Origin: Cryptomeria japonica | Lineage: Eukaryota; Streptophyta; Pinopsida; Cupressales; Cupressaceae | Assembly: GCF_030272615.1 (NCBI RefSeq) | Contig: NC_081415.1 | Coordinates: 599,242,144 to 599,306,143 of the forward strand | Length of the DNA: 64,000 nucleotides | Reading direction: 5' to 3' | In this document: piece after piece, positions 45,690 through 57,738 of the stretch | Layout: each line of letters starts with the position of its first letter | Numbering within the stretch: position 1 is the first letter of the stretch | Made by a program: the position numbers and the translations under genes | Notes under the pieces: generated by a model | Told to the model about the DNA's origin: nothing | Databases searched by the model: none | The model's input: the letters and a program-made list of their open reading frames with translations, nothing else

Positions 45690-47197
45690 AAAATGAATAC
45701 CGCCAGAGTCATAAAGACACTATCAATATAGTCGGTACCCTAAAGAAACATCTGGGTTACCGACGTGAGAGTGTCCAATTGTAATTACACTTAGTACCAC
45801 CTACCAATGCCTCCTTCCTCGTATTTCATTTTCAGCACTTGGTAAGGACAAGGAAATTGCATAACGTACTTTGTTGACTAGTGCCAGTGAATAGCCTTTC
45901 CGTAGGTCAAGAGCCGTACTAGATTTTATTCGGATTAGTTGACAGGAAAGCTTGTCAGTAGTTTCCCAGCACGCTCACACACCTACCTATTACATAAGCA
46001 TTTGACGCTGAATAATAACTAATTAAAATTAAAAAATTAATGATAAATGACTGTTAATTATTACTAACATATTTATCTCTAGATAAATCTATTTAAAATA
46101 TGATGAGATATCTATACAACTATTTTTATTGTATTTTTATATATTTACAGTATTTTTTTTTCTTTATTTTTTTTTTTAATTGAAAAGGTTATTTTACTAT
46201 TATAATAAAAAATACATATTTGATAAATAAAATATTAAATAATTATATACTTTAAGTATATAAAATATAAATTAATAAATATTTTGAAATAATTAGCATT
46301 TTATAGTTTATTGAAGAGTTTTTTAATTTTTCAATAACAATACAATAAATTATAAAAAAAAAATTGTATAAAAAATATAAAAAATTCCTTTAGTTTTAAT
46401 GTGATAAGTTATTTTATTTTTATATGATTATTATTTTTAATATTTATCTAACAAATTTACAATAAAAATAAGTCTTGAAATGATATTTATATTTACGTCG
46501 AGAGGCGTATTATACTCACATAATAGATTGACAATTATCATGATTAAAAACCCCCTATGATTAAAATTGACATCCGTACCCATCATATTGTATGACACTC
46601 GTCATAATTATAATTAGTTTTACTATTACTTAAATAAAAATAATTTAAATATCTTTAATCCGGTCAACCACTTATAATAAGTTTTTAAGTTAAATATTTA
46701 AATTTTCTATTATATTACTCATATATAACTAGAAATCAATAAAATATTTACTAGATATTATTCCAAGTTAATGTAAATAAAATAAAATAAAATAAAATAA
46801 TAAATTAATTTAAAACAATTTAAAACAATTTAAATAACTTTAATCTAGTCAACCAGTTATAAGATTTCTCAAATCAAATATTTAAAATTTTCATTATATT
46901 ACTCTATATATAAAAATAGAAATCAATAAAATATTTACTAGATTTTATTTCAAATTAATGTAAATAAAATAAAATAATAAATTAAATTAAATAATTTAAA
47001 ATAATTAATATTAAAATAAAATAACTTAAATTAAATTAAATGACTTAAATGAAAATAAATGAAATAGATTTAATGAAATAAAATAATTTAAATCGTATTA
47101 GATAAATTAAATAATTTAAATAAAAATAAATAAATTAAATTAAATTAAATAACTTAAATGAAAATAAATTAAATAACTTAAATTAAAAAAAATATTA
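45690..47197. other. Promoter region of AAA-ATPase 3, then extremely AT-rich spacer
   Basis: Up to about 46000 the sequence is mixed; beyond that it is almost pure A/T. A ~150-bp block (CTTTAATC..GTCAACCA ... ATCAATAAAATATTTACTAGAT) occurs at 46645 and 46826, and a third diverged copy lies at about 48545. Runs of AAATAAATT-type simple repeat lead up to 47193. Confidence 0.65.
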
Positions 47198-48399
47198 GGG
47201 TAAGTGCAAGGTAATGGGTCACAAATTGGCGGAAGTCCGCGCATTGGAAAACGCCCTCTTAGAAACGGGGGCCCATTTTCAAAAAATGAGGACCCGTATT
47301 TGCTTCGGGCCCCCGAGGCAAAAAGTAGCGGGGGCCTGAGGCGAAACTAAACGGGCCCCCATTTTGTTCTCAAATGGGGGCCCGTTTGAAAACGAAACAG
47401 GGTCCCATTTTTAAAAAACATGCCCCCATTTTTAAATCCGATTTTACCCATTTTTTCGGGTGCATTATGTCATTTTTGGATTGTAATGGTAATTTTAGAA
47501 ATGGGCCCCCATTTTCAAAATGGGGGCCCATTTTGTGGAAGTTGATTCCACAACCTGCCACTTGCCTCGGGATTAGGTCCGGGATAGGTCTAGGATGGCC
47601 ACACTTGAGACATGGACCTGCAAATTCAAATCTCCATGAGTGAAAGCACAAATATGAACTTCTGAAATAGTTTACGTGCCTCTAATTAAAGAATTTTTAT
47701 ACGAAATTAAAACCCATTTCAGATTATACTGTCTAGATTCTAAATATGTAAATTTATTTTAAAAATTGATTATTTTAACTATTTTTCATTTAATTTATAC
47801 TAAATCGGGTGCATAAACTTGAAATATTAACTAGTTTTGTTAATTTCATAGCTTTTTTATTTTAATGAATTTTGAAAAAAAAATTATATGTCATTAATCT
47901 ACACAAAATTCTTTTTTATTTAAAAAAAGGTTAAGTTTACGTCAAATTATGTGGGTCGTACACGTCAAATTTTTAAAAAGATAATTATGGTCATTAAAAA
48001 ATTAATTAAAATTGTTTTTTTGGAAAAAAATACAAAAAATTGTTTTCATCAATCTTTAGTGTGTTACAAACCATATCCCAAAACAGTTTGAGAAAACAAT
48101 TTTAATTGTGCCAAAAAGCGTGGGTCGTACACATGCATGGTATGGTCCTGAAATGGGCCTTTTTAAAACATAATTTTTAGAAATCCATTCAAAAAGTTAT
48201 TTTTTGTTATGTGGGTATTAAAATAAATTACATATTTGGAAATAAGACTCAGAGGGCTATCTTTTATATTACTGACTTTTTTCAAGATTCAATCTCCAAG
48301 TGTTTCAAAATTTAAGCTCAAATTAGACAAAACCTGAAAATCAGGAAAAACACTTCCACTCTTTGGCCAAAAAGTGGACTCATCTTCTTGCACTGACCC
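47198..48399 (+). mobile_element. 1.2-kb TIR element, copy A
   Basis: 1202 bp bounded by inverted ends GGGTAAGTGCAAGG / CTTGCACTGACCC and flanked by a 4-bp duplication ATTA (47194-47197 and 48400-48403). The left third is a GC-rich block with repeated GGGCCCCCATTTT motifs, including a perfect palindrome with 15-bp arms (47501-47531). The rest is AT-rich. It is homologous along its length, in reverse orientation, to copy B. It has no transposase ORF, so it would be non-autonomous. The 4-bp duplication does not match hAT (8), Mutator (about 9), CACTA or PIF (3) or mariner (TA). Confidence 0.75.
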
Positions 48400-49741
48400 A
48401 TTATATGTAGTATTGTAACAAGTTAGAATCAGTTTTATATTTAATTTTATTCGACTACATCCAATTATTAATGCATGAAATTAAATAATTTAAATAAAAC
48501 TAAATTAAATAGGTGGTCTCCATGTCTAGTAAATTAGTAAAGCATGGTTGTACTTAGTCTAGTAAACTTGCAATTATAATAAGAGTTCTCAAATTAAGTA
48601 TTTAAATTTTTCATTATATTACTCTCTCTATATAAATAGAAATCAATAAAATATTTAGTAGATTTTTTTTTCAAATTAATGCAAATTAAATAAAATAAAG
48701 AAAAAATTAATTTAAATAATGATAAAACCTATACTGAAAAACTGAATTTGAGATATCATTAGAAATCTTAAAATCTCCTCTTACATGCTCGTATGTCAAA
48801 TTTTGTGATACTTAGAAAGCTTGATACTCTTCTTTGGAGAGCACCTATCTCCTCCAAACTTGATGAAACATTAATATATCCAAAAACTCCTAGAAATAGT
48901 GTCACAAGAGAGACTCAAAATATACGCGGGTTTTTATCTCTATATCTTATCACATCGCCATGGTCAAATATTGTGCTATCATTTTCGATCCACATTTTCT
49001 AATATGCACAAAGAGGTGTCCAAGGCGAACCAGCATAAACAACCAAGGGGTTTTAAAAATACAATGCTACAACACTAATATTTACCAGTTGTTACATATT
49101 TTAGCCTCTAGGTTAGTTCTTTGAATACGAAGCTTTTTAAAGTTGAAATCAATAGGTAACTTGCATTAATAAAGTAAAAATAAACCATGTCTAGAAGCCC
49201 ACAAAACATGATTACAACATTACTTTATCTATTTGCCTAAAATTACACTTGTTATAGAAGCCTTCCATAGACCTATCACTTTTGTCTTATGCTAAAAACT
49301 CTTTAAAGAAATAAGGGTTTCAATGGCTTACTAATATGGAGGTTCACGTCACACTTTGACAAAGCCAAAACCTGTGCAGGAACAACTCCTCAGTGGAAAA
49401 GAACCCCTATGTGCTCATTTGTGTTCCTAGGTTTGAGTCTATCTGCTCCATGTGTTGAAACATTTTACATAAGATATTACTATTGCTTAGATGCAAATCA
49501 AATTTTAGAGTCAAACAAAAAAAAATTATTTTAACAAACTAATCAACTTACCATTAAAACAATATTTTTTTACAATAGTTGCAACTATAATTCTTGTACA
49601 TTTGATTCATTAGAGTTTTATACAAAGTTGTTCACAAGAAGAAAATAATCAACTCAAAATAACTAATCTTAAACATAGAGTGAATTTAAATAGGGTAGTT
49701 GTTGCTCATCATAATACAATACAGAAACTCTAAAAATCTTA
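48400..49741. other. AT-rich spacer, no gene recognised
   Basis: Continues the AT-rich repeat that copy A interrupted (block at about 48545-48700). A 69-codon plus frame at 48793-49002 is not recognisable. Confidence 0.5.
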
Positions 49742-50265
49742 CACAAACATGATATGATAACATCCGAAGACTTTCTCTCTATTTGCACATCAAATATGTT
49801 TAAATGTGTATTGTTGCTTGTACAATACCCAAAACGAACTTTGAGTTTGAGAAGCGTGTATGACTAAGTGATCACAAACATGATATGATAACATCCGAAG
49901 ACTTTCTCTCTATTTGCACATCAAATATGTTTAAATGTGTATTGTTGCTTGTACAATACCCAAAACGAACTTTGAGTTTGAGAAGCGTGTATGACTAAGT
50001 GATCACAAACATGATATGATAACATCCGAAGACTTTCTCTCTATTTGCACATCAAATATGTTTAAATGTGTATTGTTGCTTGTACAATACCCAAAACGAA
50101 CTTTGAGTTTGAGAAGCGTGTATGACTAAGTGATCACAAACATGATATGATAACATCCGAAGACTTTCTCTCTATTTGCACATCAAATATGTTTAAATGT
50201 GTATTGTTGCTTGTACAATACCTAAAACGAACTTTGAGTTTGAGAAGCGTGTATGACTAAGTGAT
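49742..50265. repeat. Four tandem copies of a 131-bp unit
   Basis: Unit starts at 49742, 49873, 50004 and 50135, exactly 131 bp apart. Copies look identical apart from one substitution in the fourth (CCTAAAACG for CCCAAAACG near 50222). There are no spacers between units. Near-identity implies a very recent expansion, or assembly duplication. Confidence 0.97.
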
Positions 50266-51425
50266 CAAGAATGAGCACTAGCTAGATAATAGGTTTCAGA
50301 AAAGGCAGTTGATTGTGAAATTTTATTCATTTCAAGAAATGTTAATAATTTTCATATTAGAAGACTGAACACAATATGTAGTTCATAAGAAGAAAAGACA
50401 CATGGTAAATAAGAGAAAAAGTCTCACCGCATTCATCATAGACCTTCAAAAGCTATGTCGAGATGGAGATTCAACATATGGATTATTTAGATCTCCATTC
50501 TCATTCACATAGGGACCTTCGGGGCCAAGTTCATATCCACCCCTATAAGGGTTTGGATTTAGATTTATATGACAAATACCAAACTCAGTTTCTTGCGTAA
50601 TTAAGTTTGGTTTCAAGTTCATGGAAGTATGTTTGACATTCACATGCATTTATTTAAATACAACATAGGATTGAAAAGTTGGAATATTACTATAACTTTT
50701 GTTGTGAATATTAGATTACAATATTTTTCAAATATCACTCAAAAAAATACAAGGAAAATATCGTATTTTTTACCTTATTTCCGACTCAAGAAAGTTGAAA
50801 GCAATGATACTTGCTTAATGACTTTAATCTTCCATGTTGAGGCCCAAACTGTACTAGCAGCAGCAGAGATAATACTAGTCTTATCTAGATGTAGGCCTAA
50901 TATACCTTGCCCTTCACAATAATAGCCAAACTTACACCTCCAGAAATAAAATAGAAACACAAGAATTTGCCTGTATAATTACTTATTCTCACACCCAAAG
51001 GTAGTGACTAGATATTGCTCCAAATGTTTCAGTTTGCACCCTGTAGCTAATAAAGGTAACACGTCCTTCCCATAATCTCATGTCTCTACCACGACAAGGA
51101 ATTGACCTCCAAATTTATAGTAAATATCTTCAAAAATAGAAAAAGGTTGATGTCCAGTAGGAGTAATCATAGTCGTTGAATTTAGCAGGAGCTGGATTTT
51201 TTGTACTCAATCAATTTTGTTCAATTCAATATAGACTTCTCAATTCCTATCAATTTATCTTCTACTTTGAATGTTCCTTTTCCAATATTCTTGTATGCAA
51301 AATTCAATTGCTATAAAATAAAAATGGGTTTACCATTCTTCCACTATAATTTTTGAAATTCAAGCTTCTTTGCTACAATGCTCTAAGATTAACACAATTA
51401 GTTTATGTCAAATATATTTTTTTAA
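50266..51425 (-). other. Coding-like minus-strand fragments, family unknown
   Basis: On the minus strand, 51160-50780 reads as protein-like pieces in one frame broken by stops, e.g. DYGKDVLPLLATGCKLKHLE and LGLHLDKTSIISAAASTVWA. A further 67-codon frame lies at 50649-50446 (NPNPYRGGYELGPEGPYVN). They may be decayed exons of one gene. I do not recognise the family. Confidence 0.3.
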
Positions 51426-51429
51426 TAGC

Positions 51430-52089
51430 TATGGTGCGACCAAAATAAAATTTTGAATCCGAGCAAAGAAGACAATATCAAAGAGAACGTCATAGAGAGT
51501 ATCAAAGATAATATCGAAGATGACAATTGGAATAAATGATGGAAGTTTAAAGGGAAGAGTAAAGAATACGAGATAATGAAGCTCGATGGCAAAGAGATGT
51601 TAGAAGAAGGGCATAAGTAATAGTAGAAGAATTAGAAAATCAAAATAGAGAAGGACATCAACTTGATCTACAATCAAGTGGCACATACAATCAGCAATGT
51701 TATGCAAATACTAAATTGAATCTTCTAAATGAAAGTTCAAGTTCAACAAAACATGTACCAAAAACACCTAATCATGCAACTCCAATGGGAATCGATTTAG
51801 TTGTACAAAGGCATGTAAAAAATATACAAAACCTAAAAGGATTGCTTGAAGCTGATTTCAAAAGATTCCAATTGCAATTTCGACATCAATTGGATAACCT
51901 TATATTGCCAAACATATGTCATATTTGTCAAGAATGCTATTTAGGAATCAAAATATCTCGCAGTGCTCAAGGTATTGTATGTACTAGAAGTCGACAAGAG
52001 AGAGGTACTCATAGATTTTCCGCTTCAAATAATATGGATACTGAGCCATAACTAGAGGAGCTTGCGAAATTGACTCAAGTAGAAGAAAT
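51430..52089 (+). pseudogene. Helitron 2 N-terminal zinc region
   Basis: Begins with an Arg-rich stretch (RRQYQRERHREYQR) after ATG 51430 and several stops. It becomes open at 51716-52051 with HICQECYLGIKI and GTHRFSASNNMD, closely matching the Helitron 1 region. A TAA at 52049-52051 precedes the junction with the inserted TIR element. One zinc-ligand Cys of the second pair appears replaced by Ser (CTRSRQERG). Confidence 0.8.
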
Positions 52090-53287
52090 GGGTGGTTGCA
52101 AGAAGTTGAGTCCCACTTTTGGGCAAAAAGTGGAAGTGTTTTCTTTGTTTTTCAAATTCTCTGTCAATTGATGTCAAAATCTAAGGCACTTAGAGATTGA
52201 ATCTCAAAAGACTTCACTAATACAAAATGTAGTGTTTAGAGTCTACTTTTCAAATATGTAATTTATTTCAATACCCACATAGTAGAAATTGATTTTTAGT
52301 AGGCATGTTTAAAAACCACTTTTTCAAAATGCCTGTTTCAGGACTGTACCACACGTGTACGACCACCATTTTTTGACGCAAATAAATGAATTTTTGCAAA
52401 TCCTTCTGGAAAAAGATACCTAAGACACCAAATATTGATAAGAGTATTTTTTCTTATTTTTTTATTTAATATATATTTTTCTTATTGACTATAAAGTACA
52501 TTTTCAAAACATCGGGTGTACGACCATCATAATTTGATGAAAATTTCATATTTTTTAATTTTAATTTTTTTTATCTTCAAAATAATTGTATGTAGATTGA
52601 TGTCATATAATTTATTTTTCTAAAAACTTAAAAACAAAAAAGTTATTAAAGTTTTACTGAACCTCAGTAATTTTAGGTTTAGGTACCATTTTTTATTAAT
52701 ATATAATGCAAAAATAGTAAGAATAATCTTATCACTATGAAATTTATATTTTTGAAATTAGGACACTGAGAAATTTAATGGGTTTTCATTTCATCAAAGA
52801 ATTCGATCAGGAAGGCCCTCAAAAAATTAGGGCAAGGCAAAAATATGATATTCTTTTGCCTTAGCCATTTTTTGGAGGTTCAAGCATGGGCTTGGTCCCA
52901 CCAAGCCAAACCCAAAGCCAAACCTGAGGCATAGGGTTTTTTATCGCTCCAACTTTTATGAAATGGGCGCACATTTTGAAATTCAAAAAACGGGCACCCG
53001 TTTTGAAATTTATAGCATTTTAAGAAACGTGTGCCCGTTTTAGAAATGTGCACCCGTTTTTAAAAACGTGTGGTCATTTCTAAAAATCGTGCACCCTTTT
53101 TTGTGCAGGGGTCTAATCCTAAACGGGCACCTTTTTTTCAAAACGTGCACCCATTTTATTTCTATGGGTCTGGGCCCCGAAGCTAAACAGGTGCCCGTTT
53201 CTTAAAAAACGGGCGCCCGTTTCTAGCGGCAATTTTTTTTGCTCGCGGACTTCTACGTGATTGGGACCCAACTTCTTGCACCCACCC
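52090..53287 (-). mobile_element. 1.2-kb TIR element, copy B (inserted in Helitron 2)
   Basis: 1198 bp with ends GGGTGGTTGCAAGAAGTTG / CAACTTCTTGCACCCACCC, flanked by AAAT (52086-52089 and 53288-53291). It runs in reverse orientation to copy A: its right end with the GGGC/GCCC motif block matches the left end of copy A. It includes a perfect 16-bp palindrome AAACGGGCGCCCGTTT (53207-53222). Removing the element and one AAAT rejoins the Helitron frame, as seen in Helitron 1. No transposase ORF. Confidence 0.85.
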
Positions 53288-53291
53288 AAAT

Positions 53292-55485
53292 GTCGATTGC
53301 AAGTGTCAAACCAATACTACAAGTTACACATGCAAAATGTGGTCAATATAGATACAAAGGACACAAAATAAGTTTCCCATAAAATGTTGAACATGTTGCA
53401 CAAATTTTGCCACATACAATAGATCATCTTTTTATCATTATAGTTTGAAGAAGGGATCAATGTGGCACCAATTATAACTTTATGATCAATAGGGATCGTG
53501 TACATAAAACGCTTAAGTACAAAGTAGAGCATGAAAAAATTAACTTTTCTGTTAGAATTGATGAAAATGCTCTCAACAATCTATCAAGAAATTGTGACAA
53601 AAATATTTTCAACAAATTGAAGTCAATGCTCATGGAATTTGATTTTGATGCAAATGAAATCATATTTGTGGGTCCACTAATTGAGACAGATGAAGGTAAT
53701 ATAATTGAGCACACAACATTGATGTGATGGATTCAAAACCTCTTACTATTCACAAAGAGATGGAATTGATCCATGCATGAGTCAATAATCCCAATGTAAA
53801 TCCAACAACATTGATTGATTGGGCAGGAATTGGTGCATCTCCTATCAATGAGTATGTCAAATTGGGATTACTTGATATGGCATTCCAAACATTGTTCCCT
53901 AAAGGAAGATGTGATTGGTTAGAACCCTGAATGAGGCAAGTGCATTTGCATGAATTTCTAAAACATCTATTGAGGTATAAGGATCATCATCAATATCCAA
54001 GATTCAAATATTTTATGATCAATATGACAATGAGACAACATGCACAAAATCAATCTGCAGTATTTGTGAAAAGAAGTTTTTCAGGAAATGCCAATCACCA
54101 TTAATGAGATGCATTAACATATGGAAAATATGTTGTGCACTCTCATCTAGTTGATATACTAATACCTTTTAGAACCTAGTTAAGGGGTACAAGGGCTTAT
54201 TGGGCTCAATGTGATGCAGAACTGATAGATATGCTTCATCAAATTGACACTCCTACAATATTCTTTACATTGAGTGTTGCAGACATGTATTAGCCTGATT
54301 TGCATGCATTAATGCAAGGATCACTGCTGCCTACTCCACATGAAGCTCAAAATTAGAGAAAACAAAATGTTATATATTATCCTCATACTATTTTGCACTA
54401 CATGCACTTAAGACATTCACTATTCAAAAATGAAATTCTACAAAAAAGAATTGATGTTAGATATTACTAGACTAGATATGAGTTGCAACATAGGAGTCAC
54501 CAAATGTGTGTGGGTTTATCTAGATGCATGGAGCACTAAATATGGACAGCATTGATTGGTCAAATGAAGAGAAAAAGAAAAATGTTGAGAGTTATTTTCA
54601 TTCCATTGTCCATGCATAGAATCCTAGACAAGATCCACATTAGCAAAATATGCAAGCATGTACATAAATATTTTTACATATACATCAAATATATCATATG
54701 AACTACTTATAGCTAATCAAATAACTAATACATTCATTTGTGTTTACAATTGTTGGTATTCCAATTTTTTCACCATAATCCATGTTTAAAAAAAAATACA
54801 ACACGGCTTGCAGAGATATACGTTGAACATGACTATGAAGAGATACTAAACTCTATAGAATGACACACAGTGTGTAGGGAGGGTGCATGCCTATGAAAAA
54901 AAGAGGAAGGATGGTTTGCATGTGACTATTTAATTAGTCAAAATATTTTTACAATGTTTTTTATTATAAATGATGCCAATTAATAAAATCTATGAGTTCA
55001 TCTTCATTCTAAGTATAAAACCCTGTGGCAATTGAATTTAGGAGGATTTAAATTATACATGAAGACATAGAGATAGAAGACAAAAAAATTGAACCAGCAA
55101 GGAATGATGAAAAATTGAATTCACATAATCGCCACATATTGCAATTTTGGAGAGCAAAATAGATTGGCAATCTGCTTTTTCCAAGCATGTTGTAATCAAA
55201 TATATTGCAAAATATGCAGAAAAAGTAGAAAAAAGCTCAGAAACATATAACTATATGTTGATCCGCCTTTCAAACATTGAAAACCCTAATGATTTAGCTG
55301 CACGAGCATATAGAAGGATTCTAACTAAGACAATTATAGAAAGAGACATTGAAGTTCAAGAAACATGTCACATGCTATTAGAACTTCCATTAGTAGAGAG
55401 CAGTAGAAAATTTGTTAATCTAAATGTTTCACGTGAGGTTTTCAAACCTGTAGTTGTACACACTGAAGATAACACTGAAGATTAA
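53292..55485 (+). pseudogene. Helitron 2 Rep domain, heavily decayed
   Basis: Reading across frames gives the ordered Rep segments: CGQYRYKGH-like start near 53340, INRDRVHKTLKYKVEHEKI at 53484, MAFQTLFPKG near 53875, FFTLSVADMY near 54270 and YELQHR near 54479. The HUH position reads Asn-Val-Cys (codons 54503-54511), so both histidines are gone, and a TAG follows at 54521-54523. The double-tyrosine motif KYIAKYAEK is intact (Tyr at 55201-55203 and 55213-55215), followed by ERDIEVQETCHMLLELPL. Part of the region between about 54560 and 55140 is poorly alignable. Confidence 0.85.
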
Positions 55486-56995
55486 ACAATATCTCTCAAT
55501 GGATATAAAACAAGGCTTCCTTCTATGGAAGGTATCTCATTGATTGATGCAGTCACATCAATATGGATATATAATCCTAAACGAAGAAGAGACAACAAAT
55601 GGGAGCCAAGGCAGAGTGCATCTACTGTCAGAGTTATCCCTAGGCTTGTATCTATTCCTCCATGTGACTCGGATGAATGGATTGACTTCTGTTTCTCAGA
55701 GTTATTATTGTGCAAACCATTTCGTGACATAGAAAGATATATTGGTCATGATAATGACTCCATAATAGTCATGTCAGAGTCACTCAACTATAATCATTGG
55801 CACGTGGAACAAACAATAACAATAGAAAATATTGAAAATACTAATGATTCTGAAATTGAAGACAAACCTATTCAAAGAAATACCACAATTTATGAATGGG
55901 AAATTTTATCTAGATTGCATCAAGGTCAAAATGTACATGTTTCTAAAATAGATAGGTTGGGCAAAAGAGACATTGATAGATATACAGATTGGTCTCATGA
56001 ATATCAAAGTGAAGAGTACACAGTTCAAGCAATCAATTTCATAAGTAGTAGGAGAGATCATGGATGTCTCATACATGATGATATACCACAACACATCAAC
56101 TACACAGCCCTCAGTGCTAAAAAAGAAAGACAATCGACATAATTATGGCACACTACTATACACATCAAGATGGAGAGCCTTTATTCATGATAATACAATC
56201 CATTCAAAATTGATAATCCTAGTACAAGATTTTTCTCAATTAGAAGGAACAAGACTTACAAGTTTTCAAGAAGATATAATACATATCAAATACATTTTGA
56301 TTGATGAAATGAGATTCATTGATCAAAACATGTTAGAAAACATAGATTCTTGACTTCGACAAGCATTCCCACAAAATGCACACCTAAGTTTTGCAGGTAG
56401 ACCTTTTATTATGACTAATGAAGATAATTATTTCATATTATATTTAACATAATTCATATCTACAACATTTATATAATATTACTCCAAAATTTTAAAGTAC
56501 ATTTTATCAATCGTATTTCAAGTGTATCTATGATTTTGGTTGGAGATTTGGGCCAATTGCCTCCAGTCAATGATAGATCGATATATGATAGTAACTCATG
56601 AGAAAATTTATTGTGGAATGAATTCAAAATTGTGGTTACATTAGATAAAATATTTAGACAAGATGGAGAAATAGCCAATAACAAAGGTTTTGTCAACTTT
56701 TAACAAATATAAGAGATGGAAACCCGAAAATTGATGAATGGAGGTTGCTTATGACGCGAACCCTAGGTAGAATAGATGTTGCAAGTAATGCTAAGTTTGA
56801 AAATACTATCCATGTATACTCCACAAATGAAAATGTTCATAATCATAATAAAAATATGTTATATTCATTGAAACGTCCTGTTGCACGTAGTCTTGCAACA
56901 AAAGTAGGAAGTGCACATCAACCAGAAGATTTTTCTAATCATGAACTTGGTCTAGAGAATTTAATCAATGAGAATCCAAGAGTGATGGGGTAAAA
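55486..56995 (+). pseudogene. Helitron 2 linker and PIF1-like helicase, P-loop missing
   Basis: The 55525-56142 frame is the Rep-helicase linker (WSEFLLYKPF-like FCFSELLLCKPFRDI). The helicase follows: KLIILVQDFSQ, Walker B ILIDEMRF near 56295, LRQAFPQNAH, then motif III GDLGQLPPV near 56547. The segment that should hold the GTAGTGKS P-loop is absent: only ~70 bp separate the AKKERQS linker end and the NTIHSKL segment. About 110 bp between AGR (near 56400) and the motif III exon begin with GT and end with AG and may be an intron or insertion. Homology ends near 56993. Confidence 0.75.
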
Positions 56996-57738
56996 GCACA
57001 AACTTGTGTCACACTTTTATAAAGGAACTAGGCAACACAACTAAAAATGTTTAACTTTGACTGCATAAAAGTGACATTTCTAAATTAAATTTTGAAATAA
57101 TGTAAACTGATCAAATGTAGAAGTATTAATGAAATTTAGGTCTGTTATTTTTATTTATTTTCTTTCAATAATTGATATATTTTTTATAAATTTAAAGATA
57201 GATTTTTCATTGCTAAAAAATGCTGAAAATCAAGGGTTCTAGTCGACGTCACCAAAAAAAATGAAAACAGACTTTATTTTTTTTGATTTTTTTTTCCAAA
57301 TAGAGAACATATATATGTAGTGTTTAAAAAAAAATTAAAAAAAATTGATGTATATTTTTCTCGTTATAATATTTTGAAGTCCAACATAGCCAAATTTGAC
57401 AGTTTTCATTCGATGTCACCTTTTGACTACTAAATTTATCATTAACCAAAAAAAACAAATACCCTTTTCAAGAATATTCTCTCATCTAGTGAAAAATATT
57501 TTTTTAATTTTTTCTAATATAATTTAATATATATTTTTTATATTTCTAATCAACCTCTTTTTTAACTTTAAAAAGCTACTTGCAATGTTTAATTAATAAA
57601 AAATATTAAAATTAATCAAAATACTAAAAAATTTATATGTCTAGATTCATGACTTTGAGCTCTACAAAGAGGTATTTTTCGATTTTTGTAAAAAAAAATT
57701 CTGCTTAAAGAAAAATTGAGTAGAAGTGAAAAAGTTTA
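56996..57738. other. AT-rich spacer, no gene seen
   Basis: Homopolymer-rich, no open frames of interest. Ends at the copia 2 target site. Confidence 0.6.

Larger units (their letters stand above)
51426..56995 (+). mobile_element. Helitron 2 (decayed, interrupted by TIR element copy B)
   Basis: The plus strand carries the same architecture as Helitron 1. The N-terminal basic/zinc region is at 51430-52089. The Rep domain follows (53288-55485 and on), then a linker and PIF1-like helicase to about 56995, where homology stops in mid-helicase (INENPRVM). A 1198-bp TIR element has inserted exactly between the zinc region and the Rep start. Stops and frameshifts are far more frequent than in Helitron 1, so this copy is older or less constrained. 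Termini were not identified. Confidence 0.8.

Noticed and set aside
46645-47190. AT-rich block as a matrix-attachment region or origin
   Set aside because: Composition alone does not support either; the stretch is explained as diverged direct repeats and simple AAATT sequence.
47370-47651. Overlapping ~90-codon frames on both strands
   Set aside because: They come from the palindromic GGGCCCCCATTTT block of TIR element A, which reads alike on both strands.
49742-50265. CRISPR-like regular repeats
   Set aside because: Units are contiguous 131-bp copies with no variable spacers, in plant nuclear DNA; it is a tandem satellite.
53472-53714. Minus-strand 80-codon frame
   Set aside because: It is the antisense of the Helitron 2 Rep segment, which has recognisable order and matches Helitron 1.
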